A stretch of 64,000 nt of DNA from Deltaproteobacteria bacterium. GTDB taxonomy: Bacteria > Myxococcota_A > Polyangia > JAAYKL01. Below, piece after piece: positions 24,440-32,830 of this stretch (the stretch's first letter is position 1; every line of letters starts with the position of its first letter). The notes below the pieces were generated by a model. It had not been told where the DNA came from. It ran no database searches and was given only the letters and a program-made list of their open reading frames with translations. The position numbers and the translations under genes were made by a program. The stretch covers positions 22,307-86,306 of the forward strand of contig JAUVDV010000008.1 of the NCBI GenBank assembly GCA_030595125.1. The letters are read 5' to 3'.

Positions 24440-26734
24440 GTGCACAGTCGCGATCACCGCCCGGAGATTTTCGGCCTGGCCCTCGGCGTGTACGCCACGA
24501 CGGGCCAGGTGGTGCTCCTGCGGGAGGCGCTGACCGTCAGCGGGGGAAACGAACTTTCCCTCGGTCTGTCGCTCGCCGTGTGGCTCGTCGCGGTCGGGAT
24601 CGGCGCATGGATCGGGAATCGCCTCGATAATCCAGGCTCTTTGCTCGTGGGTGCTTCCGTCGCCGCGGGTCCGGTCGTGGTCGGTTCTCTTGCCTTCTTG
24701 AGACTTCACAGAGGTATCCTCGGGCTCTTGCCCGGGGGAGATCCCTCCCTCGGCGAGATGGCCGTTATCCACGGTGGAGGATTGCTGTTGGGAGCGGCTA
24801 CCGTGGGTTTCCTGTTCACCACGGCGTCGAGGGCGTTCCCCGGGGATTCGAAAAATCCCGCGAGCAGGCTGTATCTGGCGGAGGCGATAGGAGCGCTCGT
24901 CGCGGGGCTCGCTTTCACATTTGTTGTGGCCGGAAACGTGGAGCATCTCACCGCCCTCGGGATATCGGCGGGCGGCCTGGCCGTGGGCGCTGCCTTCATG
25001 GTGAGCGGGAAGGCGGGCAGGCTTGTTGCAACCGCGACCGCTGTCGTGTTGCTCGCGGTTTCGCTCATGGGCACGCTCGCAGCGCTGGATCGCCATCTGG
25101 GGAGAATCGCCTTCGATCAGCTCGCGGCGGGAGGGGAGATGGTCGCTGCGGCGGACAGCAAGTACGGCCGCCTGGCAATCGGCCTGCGGGAGGATCAGTA
25201 TCAGCTCTTTTCGGACGGACGAATCTCCCACGTATTTCCAGATCCATTCGATCGCCCCGTGCCGGTCCACATCGCCCTGACCCAGCATCCGGGCCCGCGC
25301 AGGATCCTTCTTCTGGGAGGAGGGGCCCCGGATCGGCTCGAGGCCGCCCTTGCCCATGAGCCGGAGCTAGTGGTTCTGACCTACCTCGACGAGGAGGCCC
25401 ACACCCTGAGCGAGCAATTCTGGCCGGACTCCACACGGCTTGCGGTCCGCGATCCCAGGGTCTCGGTGGTCCTGAACGATGGTCGTCAGTACGTGTTCAA
25501 CGCGAAGGAGAAGTTCGACAGCGTTATTGTGTCGAGTCCGCCACCTCGGAGCGGTCGGGAGAACCGCTACCACACGCGGCAGTTTTTCGAGGCGGTTTCG
25601 CGGATTCTGGCGAAGGGCGGAACCATGTCGGTGATCGCTCCGGGCGGAGCGAACGTCCTTTCCGACGAGGCGGCCCGGGCTGCGGCCGTTACTTTGAGTA
25701 CGGTCAGGGCGGTCTTTCCTCACGTGCTGGTCGTTCCCGGGATCGAGCTGTCCATCCACGGGACCTCGACGGACGGCGTGCTCAGCGATGATCCCCACGT
25801 TCTGGCGCGGCGTTTCTCGAGTCGAGTGCGCAAGGGCGGCTCTTTTTTTGCCGGTCGTTTCGAGAGCATCTTCGAGCCGTCCCGCGTGGCCGCGGTTTCC
25901 AGGCAACTGGATCGACGCCCCGCCCGGGTGAACGAGGATCTGGAACCCGGCGGCTACCTGGCAAATATTCAGCTTTGGGAGAGGGAGGTTTCAACCGGCG
26001 GCCAGACCTCCGCGTGGACATGGACTGGTCTTGCACAGCGAACGGCCTGGATCTGGCTCGTCGTGCCCCTGCTCATCTGGGCGGTCTGGAGGTTGGTTGC
26101 AGCGGCGCGAAGATCTGCGGGTCAGGGGGACACGATCTTTTCTCTGGCTACCACCGGCGCTGTGGGGATGGGTGTCGAGGTGATGGTGCTGTACGTGTTC
26201 CAGGCGGCCTCCGGGGTCCTGTATTCCGGTATCGCGGCGATAATCGCGCTGTTCATGGCCGGGCTGGCTGTGGGAGCTCTCGTGGGCAAGCGGTTTCTCG
26301 TTTTGCGTGGTCGTCTGGCGGGAGTGATTTGTGACGTGTTGGCGCTGGTCTTCCTGCTGGCCACCGGGCCGTTCCTCGAAACTTTTTACCAATATTTGCT
26401 ACCCGTTGCCGCGTGGTCCTGTGCGGCGGGGCTGGTAACCGGTGTCGCGTTTCCCGTTTTTCTTAAGCTAGCGGCCATGGCCCACGGCAATGACGAGCGC
26501 CTTGCGGCCGGAAGCATGGAGAGCGCGGATCACGTGGGCGCCGCATTCGGGGCGCTAGTTACGGGTATTGTGTGGCTTCCCGTGTTCGGGTTGGTAGCCA
26601 CCAGCCTCATGTTCGCCGCCCTGAAGGTCGCCTCCCTGGTCGGTCAGGTTGTTCAGAGGTTTCACGCGATTCCGGCGGATCGATACCACTCGCAGGCGAC
26701 TTCCAGAGTTTCGCGCAAGGGACGAGGACTGTAG
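24440..26734 (+). CDS. Membrane protein with spermidine-synthase-like domain
   Basis: A 764-residue protein with a GTG start. Several transmembrane helices (about residues 10-215) are followed by a cytosolic methyltransferase-fold domain (about 225-520) and then more helices (about 535-745). The central part resembles spermidine/spermine synthases: YQLFSDGRISHVFPDPF, HPGPRRILLLGGGAPD, and VVLNDGRQYVFNAKEKFDSVIV, with TRQFFEAVSRIL as the last shared element. In similar fusions the enzyme part may make polyamines or act on another amine donor. Acidic residues of a true aminopropyltransferase are only partly visible, so the reaction is uncertain. The last 73 bases overlap the convergent SDR gene. 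Confidence 0.8.
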   Translation: MHSRDHRPEIFGLALGVYATTGQVVLLREALTVSGGNELSLGLSLAVWLVAVGIGAWIGNRLDNPGSLLVGASVAAGPVVVGSLAFLRLHRGILGLLPGGDPSLGEMAVIHGGGLLLGAATVGFLFTTASRAFPGDSKNPASRLYLAEAIGALVAGLAFTFVVAGNVEHLTALGISAGGLAVGAAFMVSGKAGRLVATATAVVLLAVSLMGTLAALDRHLGRIAFDQLAAGGEMVAAADSKYGRLAIGLREDQYQLFSDGRISHVFPDPFDRPVPVHIALTQHPGPRRILLLGGGAPDRLEAALAHEPELVVLTYLDEEAHTLSEQFWPDSTRLAVRDPRVSVVLNDGRQYVFNAKEKFDSVIVSSPPPRSGRENRYHTRQFFEAVSRILAKGGTMSVIAPGGANVLSDEAARAAAVTLSTVRAVFPHVLVVPGIELSIHGTSTDGVLSDDPHVLARRFSSRVRKGGSFFAGRFESIFEPSRVAAVSRQLDRRPARVNEDLEPGGYLANIQLWEREVSTGGQTSAWTWTGLAQRTAWIWLVVPLLIWAVWRLVAAARRSAGQGDTIFSLATTGAVGMGVEVMVLYVFQAASGVLYSGIAAIIALFMAGLAVGALVGKRFLVLRGRLAGVICDVLALVFLLATGPFLETFYQYLLPVAAWSCAAGLVTGVAFPVFLKLAAMAHGNDERLAAGSMESADHVGAAFGALVTGIVWLPVFGLVATSLMFAALKVASLVGQVVQRFHAIPADRYHSQATSRVSRKGRGL

Positions 26735-27645
26735 CCGAGCTCTGTTTGCGCCTTGTCGCAGCTGATGTTTTGGTGGTTGCGAAGGGCGCGGAGCGAGTCT
26801 GCGGTGTAGAGCGGGCTCGTGCTTGTCAGTTTGCTCCATAAAGTGATGAACGGCACACCGATGCGCGCCAGCCACCAGGGAGTGACTATTCGCGGTACGG
26901 CCACTCCCGTCACCTCTCCGATCAGCGCGGCGAGATCGCGCACGGATCGCCACTCTCCTCCCAGGAGATAACTCTCACCGGCTTTCCCTTTCTTTTCGGC
27001 TGCCAGAGCTCCGTTCACAACGTCGCGCACGTCGACCCAGTTGAAACCGCCGTCCACCAGCGCGGGCAGCTCGCCTCGCATTATCCCCACCACGGCCGCG
27101 CCTGCGGCAGACTGATTGTAGTCGTACGGCCCGAGGATCGCCGTGGGGTTGATGATCACCGCGTCGAGTCCGCGTTCGATGCCTGTGAAAACCTCTCGTT
27201 GTCCGTCGCTCTTGGTCCGGTCGTAGATCGGGAGTCGGCTGCGATCTTCTGCGGCCAGCGGTCGATGTTCGTCGATCGACTCGTCTGTAGGGGATGATGA
27301 CAGAGCGTGAATCGAGCTGAAATGCACCAGGCGTTTTACCCGGGCGTCGAGACACGCCGAGACCACATTTCGCGGCCCCTCGATATTCGTTCGCGCTACG
27401 TTTCCACCCGGATCCCCCGCAATGGTGATCCTCGCCGCGAGATGGTAGACGACGTCAACACCGTCGAAAGCCTCCCGCAAAGACGCCGGATCGAGCACGT
27501 CTGCCCGGATTGTCTCAACGTCGAGTCCGTCCACTCCCCGCGTGTCATCACGCACCAGAGCACGCACGGAACGTCCCTCCGCGAGCAAGGCTCGCACAAG
27601 ATTGGCTCCCACGTGGCCGGCTGCACCTGTGACCGCTACCGTCAT
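26662..27645 (-). CDS. NAD(P)-dependent SDR epimerase/reductase
   Basis: A 327-residue extended short-chain dehydrogenase. The cofactor loop is VTGAAGHVGANLVRALL, the catalytic Tyr-Lys pair is YDRTK (about residue 140), and the central strand reads AVIINPTAILGPYDYN. The C-terminal part resembles dihydroflavonol-4-reductase/HpnA-like members rather than sugar 4,6-dehydratases. Such enzymes act on small carbonyl or nucleotide-sugar substrates; the substrate cannot be told from sequence. It overlaps the spermidine-synthase-like gene tail to tail by 73 bases. Confidence 0.85.
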   Translation of the reverse strand: MTVAVTGAAGHVGANLVRALLAEGRSVRALVRDDTRGVDGLDVETIRADVLDPASLREAFDGVDVVYHLAARITIAGDPGGNVARTNIEGPRNVVSACLDARVKRLVHFSSIHALSSSPTDESIDEHRPLAAEDRSRLPIYDRTKSDGQREVFTGIERGLDAVIINPTAILGPYDYNQSAAGAAVVGIMRGELPALVDGGFNWVDVRDVVNGALAAEKKGKAGESYLLGGEWRSVRDLAALIGEVTGVAVPRIVTPWWLARIGVPFITLWSKLTSTSPLYTADSLRALRNHQNISCDKAQTELGYSPRPLRETLEVACEWYRSAGIA

Positions 27646-27757
27646 GATTGAAAACTTATTAACACAGGTGGCTTACAAGTTTGCCGGATTGTGATAAATT
27701 GCCGGACGATTTTGTAAAAAGAAAACGAATTCACCTTTTGAGCAAGGAGCCGTGAAA

Positions 27758-28405
27758 ATGAAACGAACCGTTCTTTTCTGCCTGACGGGGCTGGCGTGCG
27801 TGGTCTTCCTCTTTGCTTGCGAAGAAGAAGAAACGACAACTTTGGTGGTGGAGCAGATCGACGGATACCAGGCGGATCTGCCCCCGGTGCCCAAGATTCC
27901 CACGCCAAATGTGCCGGAAACGTATAGCGACGGCAGCTATTCGGTCCATGGCATTCGAAAAAATGTTTCGAAGACTATGGACACACCCGTTACGGTGACG
28001 GCGTACATCGCCAACATTTATCAAAAACCGGTGTGCCCGGAGGGAATCACCTGCCATACGCTCATGCCGCACCTCTTCCTCGCTGACGATCCCAACGAGT
28101 CGATGCACAGGCGATATCTGCGCCTGGTGGGATACGCCCAGAGCTTCAAGGAGATGGAGGACGAGCAGGCGAACGACGAGGCGGGCAAAGAGAGGGAGCT
28201 TCCCGAGGGAGTTTTCCTGCCGCCGGTAATTTGGGATTGGCGACAGGGTCACAAGTACAAGATCACAGCCAGTTTCTCTCGCCAGTCGGGCGCCGGGTTC
28301 ATGGACACCGACGGACTGCTCGAGTACGACAAGCACGAGTGCCTCGACTGCCCCACAGAGGAAGAGGACGAAGCCGCCGCGAAGGAAGCCGCCAAAACGA
28401 AGTAG
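27758..28405 (+). CDS. Hypothetical lipoprotein
   Basis: A 215-residue protein. I start at ATG 27758 since AAGGAG at 27744-27749 is at a good distance; the GTG two codons upstream is too close. The signal peptide ends FACEEEE with Cys as the likely lipidation site. The outer part has a Pro-rich linker (QADLPPVPKIPTPNVPE), then a globular domain with a Cys pair (PVCPEGITC), and ends in a Glu/Ala/Lys-rich tail. I do not recognise a family. It is transcribed toward the epimerase gene and ends 4 bases from it. Confidence 0.7.
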   Translation: MKRTVLFCLTGLACVVFLFACEEEETTTLVVEQIDGYQADLPPVPKIPTPNVPETYSDGSYSVHGIRKNVSKTMDTPVTVTAYIANIYQKPVCPEGITCHTLMPHLFLADDPNESMHRRYLRLVGYAQSFKEMEDEQANDEAGKERELPEGVFLPPVIWDWRQGHKYKITASFSRQSGAGFMDTDGLLEYDKHECLDCPTEEEDEAAAKEAAKTK

Positions 28406-28409
28406 GTGG

Positions 28410-29366
28410 CTAGCCCCGGTTGTTGTTCGACGTCTCGAGCCAGGTGCAGAAGGCGTCGATGCCCTCCTCAAGTTGTACCGTGGGTTCGTAGTCCAATAAC
28501 TCCCTCGCCAGGGTGATATCAGCCAGACCGTCCTTCATGTCTCCGGGTTGCGAAGACAAAAACTCGAGTTGCGGCTCCACGCCCAGTCGCTTGCCCAGGA
28601 TCGTTATCAGGTCGTCGAGGTGAGTGGGCCTCGATGTTCCCAGGTTGATCACTTTGAAACCCTCGCAACGTTCCACGGAGCGGGCTATCCCGTCTGTAAC
28701 GTCGTCGATGAAGGTGTAGTCGCGGCTTGATCGCCCGTCGCCGAACACCTTGACCGGTTGGTTCTTGAGCATCTTTTTCGCGAATACGTGGATGGCCATT
28801 TCCGGTCGTTGACGGGGCCCGTAGACGGTGAACAACCGCAGCACGTGCATGGAGATGCCGAACAGGTGATGGTAGGTGTGGCACAGAGCCTCTCCGGCAA
28901 CCTTGGTGGCGGCATACGGGGAGAGGGGGCGCAGCATGACCTCGTCCTCCGTGAGAGCGACGTCCGAGTGTCCGGGGTACACAACCGACGAGGAGGCGAA
29001 GATGAATCGGGGAACCTTGTATCGGCGGCAGTGCTCCAGGACGTTCAATGTCCCTTGCACGTTGACGTTCGTGTAGAGTTCGGGAAGCGCGATGGACTGT
29101 CGGACCCCTGCGTAGGCAGCCAGGTGGACAACGGCGTCGAAGGCTTCCTCGAAGACCCGGTCCAGGAAATCGCAGTCCAGAATGTCACCGGTCAGCACCG
29201 TATGCTTGCGGCTGGCCAGCGCCTTCTCGATGTTCCGATTCTTGATCTCGGGGTCGTAGAAATTGTTGAAGTTGTCGAGGCACACGACATCGCAATCGAG
29301 TGCGATGAGCCGTTCCGCCAGATGAGAACCGATGAAACCCGCGCCGCCTGTGATGAGAACTCTCAT
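28410..29366 (-). CDS. UDP-glucuronate 4-epimerase-like SDR enzyme
   Basis: A 318-residue extended SDR protein of the UDP-sugar epimerase group. Visible features are ITGGAGFIGSHLAERL (NAD-binding loop), HLAAYAGVRQSIALPELY, FASSSVVYP, the catalytic YAATK (around residue 151) and FTVYGPRQRPEMAI. The HLAAYAGVRQS segment with later RPEMA is typical of enzymes on UDP-glucuronic or galacturonic acid. It probably supplies sugars for envelope polysaccharide. The gene ends 4 bases from the convergent lipoprotein gene and lies downstream of panD on the same strand. Confidence 0.85.
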   Translation of the reverse strand: MRVLITGGAGFIGSHLAERLIALDCDVVCLDNFNNFYDPEIKNRNIEKALASRKHTVLTGDILDCDFLDRVFEEAFDAVVHLAAYAGVRQSIALPELYTNVNVQGTLNVLEHCRRYKVPRFIFASSSVVYPGHSDVALTEDEVMLRPLSPYAATKVAGEALCHTYHHLFGISMHVLRLFTVYGPRQRPEMAIHVFAKKMLKNQPVKVFGDGRSSRDYTFIDDVTDGIARSVERCEGFKVINLGTSRPTHLDDLITILGKRLGVEPQLEFLSSQPGDMKDGLADITLARELLDYEPTVQLEEGIDAFCTWLETSNNNRG

Positions 29367-29376
29367 GGCTCCAATT

Positions 29377-29775
29377 TCAGGACGTGGGTACGGCCCTGAG
29401 GGGTCCGGGGATCTCCGTGTGACCCGGGTCGGTGATGTGGTTCTTCTCGTCGACGAGCACGATATCGGGTTGGTACTCGGCCAGCTCGGCCTCGTTATAA
29501 TCGCCGAAGGTTGCGATTATCACGAGATCGCCGGGGCTGTTCTGGTGAGCGGCCGCCCCGTTGATGCATACCACCCCTGATCCCGCAGGGCCTTTCAGGG
29601 CGTATGTCTCTACTCTGGTGCCTCTGGTTATGTTCCAGATGTGTACGTGCTCGTTGGGAAGTATGTCTGCCGCCTCGAGAAGGTCCGAGTCGATGGTCAC
29701 GCTCCCCTCGTAGTCGAGATCTGCGTGGGTTACGGTTGCTCGGTGTATCTTGGACTTGAACATCGTCCGTCGCAT
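29377..29775 (-). CDS. panD: Aspartate 1-decarboxylase
   Basis: A 132-residue pyruvoyl enzyme that makes beta-alanine from aspartate for pantothenate and CoA synthesis. The self-cleavage site is Gly24-Ser25 in [11 protein letters not shown], which creates the pyruvoyl group at the Ser. The N-terminal [16 protein letters not shown] and NVTRGTRxETY-like sequence ([15 protein letters not shown]) are typical. GGAGA lies before the ATG. It is followed 10 bases later by the epimerase gene, with no other pantothenate gene nearby. Confidence 0.95.
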   Translation of the reverse strand: MRRTMFKSKIHRATVTHADLDYEGSVTIDSDLLEAADILPNEHVHIWNITRGTRVETYALKGPAGSGVVCINGAAAHQNSPGDLVIIATFGDYNEAELAEYQPDIVLVDEKNHITDPGHTEIPGPLRAVPTS

Positions 29776-29983
29776 GGGATCTCCTTATGCCCTGCCGCGT
29801 GCCGTTCCGTGAACGAATACAGCCGCTTTGGGCTCATTGCCCCCAGCCAATCGCGTATATACCGCCTGGAGGTCACGGGTGCAATATGATTTATGTCATT
29901 TCAAATTGACAAACCGGCGGCCCAGCCCATAAAGTCTGCCACCTCAAAAAGCGGCCCAAGGTCCGTTCACCAGGATAAGGAAA

Positions 29984-31594
29984 ATGGATTTAAAAAGACT
30001 GGATACGGAAGATCTGGAGATGATACTCGGCACCCTCAAGGAATTCGCCGAGCGGGAGATGACTCTCGAAAAGAGGTTGAAGTGGGACAAGGAAGACGTG
30101 TGTCCCGTGGATCTCGTGCGGGAGATGATGGGGGTAGACGTGGGTCTGCACCTGGTGTTCATCCCCGAGAAATACGACGGGATGGGCGGCGGAGCCTACG
30201 ATATCTACCGCCTGTGTTGTGAGTTTGCGAGGGTGGATCTGGGCATCGCCACGTCAATGCTGGCAGTGGCCCTGGGCACCGACCCCCTCCGTGTCGGCTG
30301 CACCCATGAGCAGAAGCAGAACTGGATGACCCGCATCGCCAACGAGGGGCTCCTGGTGGCTTACGGGGTGACCGAACCCGAGGCGGGTTCCAACGTGGAG
30401 AGCCTCAAGACCAAGGCGGAGCGGATCACCGATGACAATGGGAACGTGACCCACTACAAGCTCAACGGGGTGAAGCAATTCATCTCCAACGGCGCCATCG
30501 CCGACCTGATCACCATTCTCGCAAAGGCCCCGGACGGCCCCACGTTCTTCGTGGTGGAGGCCGGCACCGAAGGGCTCAGCGCGGGCAAGCAAGAGGAGAA
30601 ACACGGCATCCGCCTGTCAAACACTTCCCAGGTTATCCTGGAGGACGTGGTGGTCCCTGCCGAGAATATCGTGGGAACGAAAGAGGGCGAGGGTATCAAG
30701 CAGTCCAACGAGGTGTTCGGATTCACCCGGCTCATGGTCGCGGCGTTCGGTCTCGGTTGCGGAGTCTCGGCCCTGGAGAAGGCAATTGTCTACTCCAAGG
30801 AGCGGAAAGCATTTGGCACGTACCTTTGCGAAAAGCAGGGGTACACCCACAAACTGCTGGTTCCAGGGAGTGTGAAGCTCGCCGTGTCCAAAGCTTATAT
30901 CGAGTTCGTGGCCGATCTGCTCGATACGAGTGATGTGGATCGACAGGTGGAGGGCTCGATAGCCAAGCTCTTTGCCACGGAGGCTGGGAACTTCACCGCC
31001 GAGTGCTCGATCCAGGCTTTTGGTGGATACGGCTACTGCGCCGAGTACGAGGTGGAGAAGATCAAGCGGGACGTCCGGATCCTCACCATTTACGAGGGCA
31101 CCTCCGAGATCCAGCAGAACATCATCGGAGTGTTCCGGATGCGTCAGAACGTAAAGAGCAAGGGCGCCTTTTACAACGACATGGCCGACGAAGTAGAGGG
31201 TCTCGAGGGTGTAGGGGGCAAGGCTGTCGCCTCGGCGGCGCGGTTTCTCTCCGAGTGCTCGGTGGCGGCTTTTCGGAACAAGCTAACGCGAAAGCAGCAC
31301 GGAGTGTTCGAGCTGGCCCTCGCCATGGCGGACGTGGAGACCGCGGTGGCAATGTGCAAGACGGCGGCCGCGGGCGATGATGAGTTACTCCAGGCCCAGT
31401 CGCGCATCTGGGCGGCGGAGGTTGGGTTGTCCGTTCCCACCAGGCTGCTCAAGCTGTTTGCCGGGTCGGGCCTCATCGACGACGAGAAGATGAAGGAATT
31501 CACTCAGAAGGCCGACCTCTCCGGCGCCATCACCCTCCAGGCCGGGACCATGAACGACATGGATATCGTCGCAAAGATCATCACCGCCGACTGA
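29984..31594 (+). CDS. Acyl-CoA dehydrogenase
   Basis: A 536-residue FAD-dependent acyl-CoA dehydrogenase that introduces the alpha-beta double bond. The FAD/substrate segment is VAYGVTEPEAGSNVESLKT, with RLSNTSQVILEDVVVPAENI in the middle domain, and the C-terminal GGYGYCAEYEVEKIKRD is followed by IYEGTSEIQ, which contains the catalytic Glu. The extra C-terminal 120 residues beyond the usual 380-400 form a helical appendage, as in very-long-chain-type members. AAGGA lies before the ATG. No ETF or other beta-oxidation gene is adjacent. The substrate chain length cannot be stated. Confidence 0.92.
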   Translation: MDLKRLDTEDLEMILGTLKEFAEREMTLEKRLKWDKEDVCPVDLVREMMGVDVGLHLVFIPEKYDGMGGGAYDIYRLCCEFARVDLGIATSMLAVALGTDPLRVGCTHEQKQNWMTRIANEGLLVAYGVTEPEAGSNVESLKTKAERITDDNGNVTHYKLNGVKQFISNGAIADLITILAKAPDGPTFFVVEAGTEGLSAGKQEEKHGIRLSNTSQVILEDVVVPAENIVGTKEGEGIKQSNEVFGFTRLMVAAFGLGCGVSALEKAIVYSKERKAFGTYLCEKQGYTHKLLVPGSVKLAVSKAYIEFVADLLDTSDVDRQVEGSIAKLFATEAGNFTAECSIQAFGGYGYCAEYEVEKIKRDVRILTIYEGTSEIQQNIIGVFRMRQNVKSKGAFYNDMADEVEGLEGVGGKAVASAARFLSECSVAAFRNKLTRKQHGVFELALAMADVETAVAMCKTAAAGDDELLQAQSRIWAAEVGLSVPTRLLKLFAGSGLIDDEKMKEFTQKADLSGAITLQAGTMNDMDIVAKIITAD

Positions 31595-31735
31595 TCCGGC
31601 TCCCCTATCGCTCTCTTGGTTGAACAGGTTTCGTCCGGCGAGTATACTCACGCGACACAGTCAAGCGAAGCTACCCCAATTGTTTTTTGGACACGACCCC
31701 ATCGGAGGCCGCGTCCATTGTAAGGAGGAATCAGT

Positions 31736-32659
31736 ATGGGACTCTTTGGAGGAATCTCTCTTATCCTGGTAGGCGTACTCGGCGCGGCGAGCCTGATCAT
31801 CGCCCGCAAGCCGGAGGCGAAGCAGCTCATCGACAAGATCGCCCCCTACCAGGGCTGGATCGGCGTGGGCGCGGCCCTTTGGGGGTTGACCTGGGTTACC
31901 AACGCAGTCCTGAGTCTCGGCTGGCTGGCATACCAGCCCATCTACTGGATCATTTATCTGGTTGCCGGCGTGCTCCAGACTGCTCTGGGCATCCTGCTGG
32001 GCATCAACACCATGAAGATGTTCGTCAAGCAGCCTGCGGCTGTCGAGAAGATGGACAAGCTGGTGGCAAAGCTGGCTCCCAAACAGGGAATTCTCGGATT
32101 CGCGGCCATCGGGACCGGCATGTTCATGATAGTGGCCGGGTTCGTGTTCACCGTTTCCGCCGTTGATGTCCTCGACGACTACGGCGATCTATACGCGCAA
32201 AACGCGGGCGCGCTCGTGGCGGGACAGATGGCGGGACAGATGGCGATGGCCCAACAACAGGCTGCCATGGCGCAGGCACAGGCGGCGGCGCAACAGGCAG
32301 CTCTGACGGCGGGCCAGGTTCCTGTGGCGCCCAATCCTCTGGCGCAGCCCGGCATGATCCAGGGGCAGGTTCCCGTCGCGGCTCCTGTTGGAGTTCCCGC
32401 TCCAGTTGCCGCCCCCGCACCGGTGGGCACAATGGCCACGGCCCTGGTCCAGCAATCCTGGGCAGCCGGGATCGACGCGCAGCAAACACCGCTAATGGGC
32501 ATGGACCTCTACGTGACACCCCCATCGGGAGCACCCTACCAGGTGCGGATCCCGAGTCACCCTGTACCAGCGGTCAAGCAGGCCCTGTTGCAACCCCAGG
32601 CGACCATCAACGTGTCCATAGATCCCGCCAATCCCCAGAAGGTCACACCGGTTCTATAA
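31736..32659 (+). CDS. Membrane protein with Ala/Gln/Pro-rich tail
   Basis: A 307-residue protein preceded by a strong AAGGAGG. Four hydrophobic segments (about residues 5-22, 40-60, 70-92 and 118-142) are followed by a low-complexity region of Ala, Gln and Met (AQQQAAMAQAQAAAQQAALT) and a Pro/Val/Ala repeat section. The last 60 residues look globular (MDLYVTPPSGAPYQVRIPSH). I do not recognise a family. The low-complexity part could be a flexible linker between membrane anchor and soluble tip. Confidence 0.7.
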   Translation: MGLFGGISLILVGVLGAASLIIARKPEAKQLIDKIAPYQGWIGVGAALWGLTWVTNAVLSLGWLAYQPIYWIIYLVAGVLQTALGILLGINTMKMFVKQPAAVEKMDKLVAKLAPKQGILGFAAIGTGMFMIVAGFVFTVSAVDVLDDYGDLYAQNAGALVAGQMAGQMAMAQQQAAMAQAQAAAQQAALTAGQVPVAPNPLAQPGMIQGQVPVAAPVGVPAPVAAPAPVGTMATALVQQSWAAGIDAQQTPLMGMDLYVTPPSGAPYQVRIPSHPVPAVKQALLQPQATINVSIDPANPQKVTPVL

Positions 32660-32670
32660 TAGTTTCCCCC

Positions 32671-32692
32671 TCCAAATGACTCTGGCACCCTT
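32671..32692 (+). repeat. Imperfect copy of a short intergenic motif
   Basis: CCAAATGACTCTGGCACCC, close to CAAATGCCTCTGGCACC at 141-157 and 1331-1347. All three copies lie just outside gene ends. The rest of the 171-base gap to 32831 shows only the ribosome site AAAAGGAGA before the next start. Confidence 0.6.
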
Positions 32693-32830
32693 TGAAGCAG
32701 ACGGCGAACTCGAAAACCCCGACGATAGCTAAAGTCTAGAAAAGGCTTTGACTTTTCACTTTCCTCTCATATAGAACACATTCCGTTGACAATGCATACT
32801 TCTTCAACCACGTAAAAGGAGAACCTGAAC

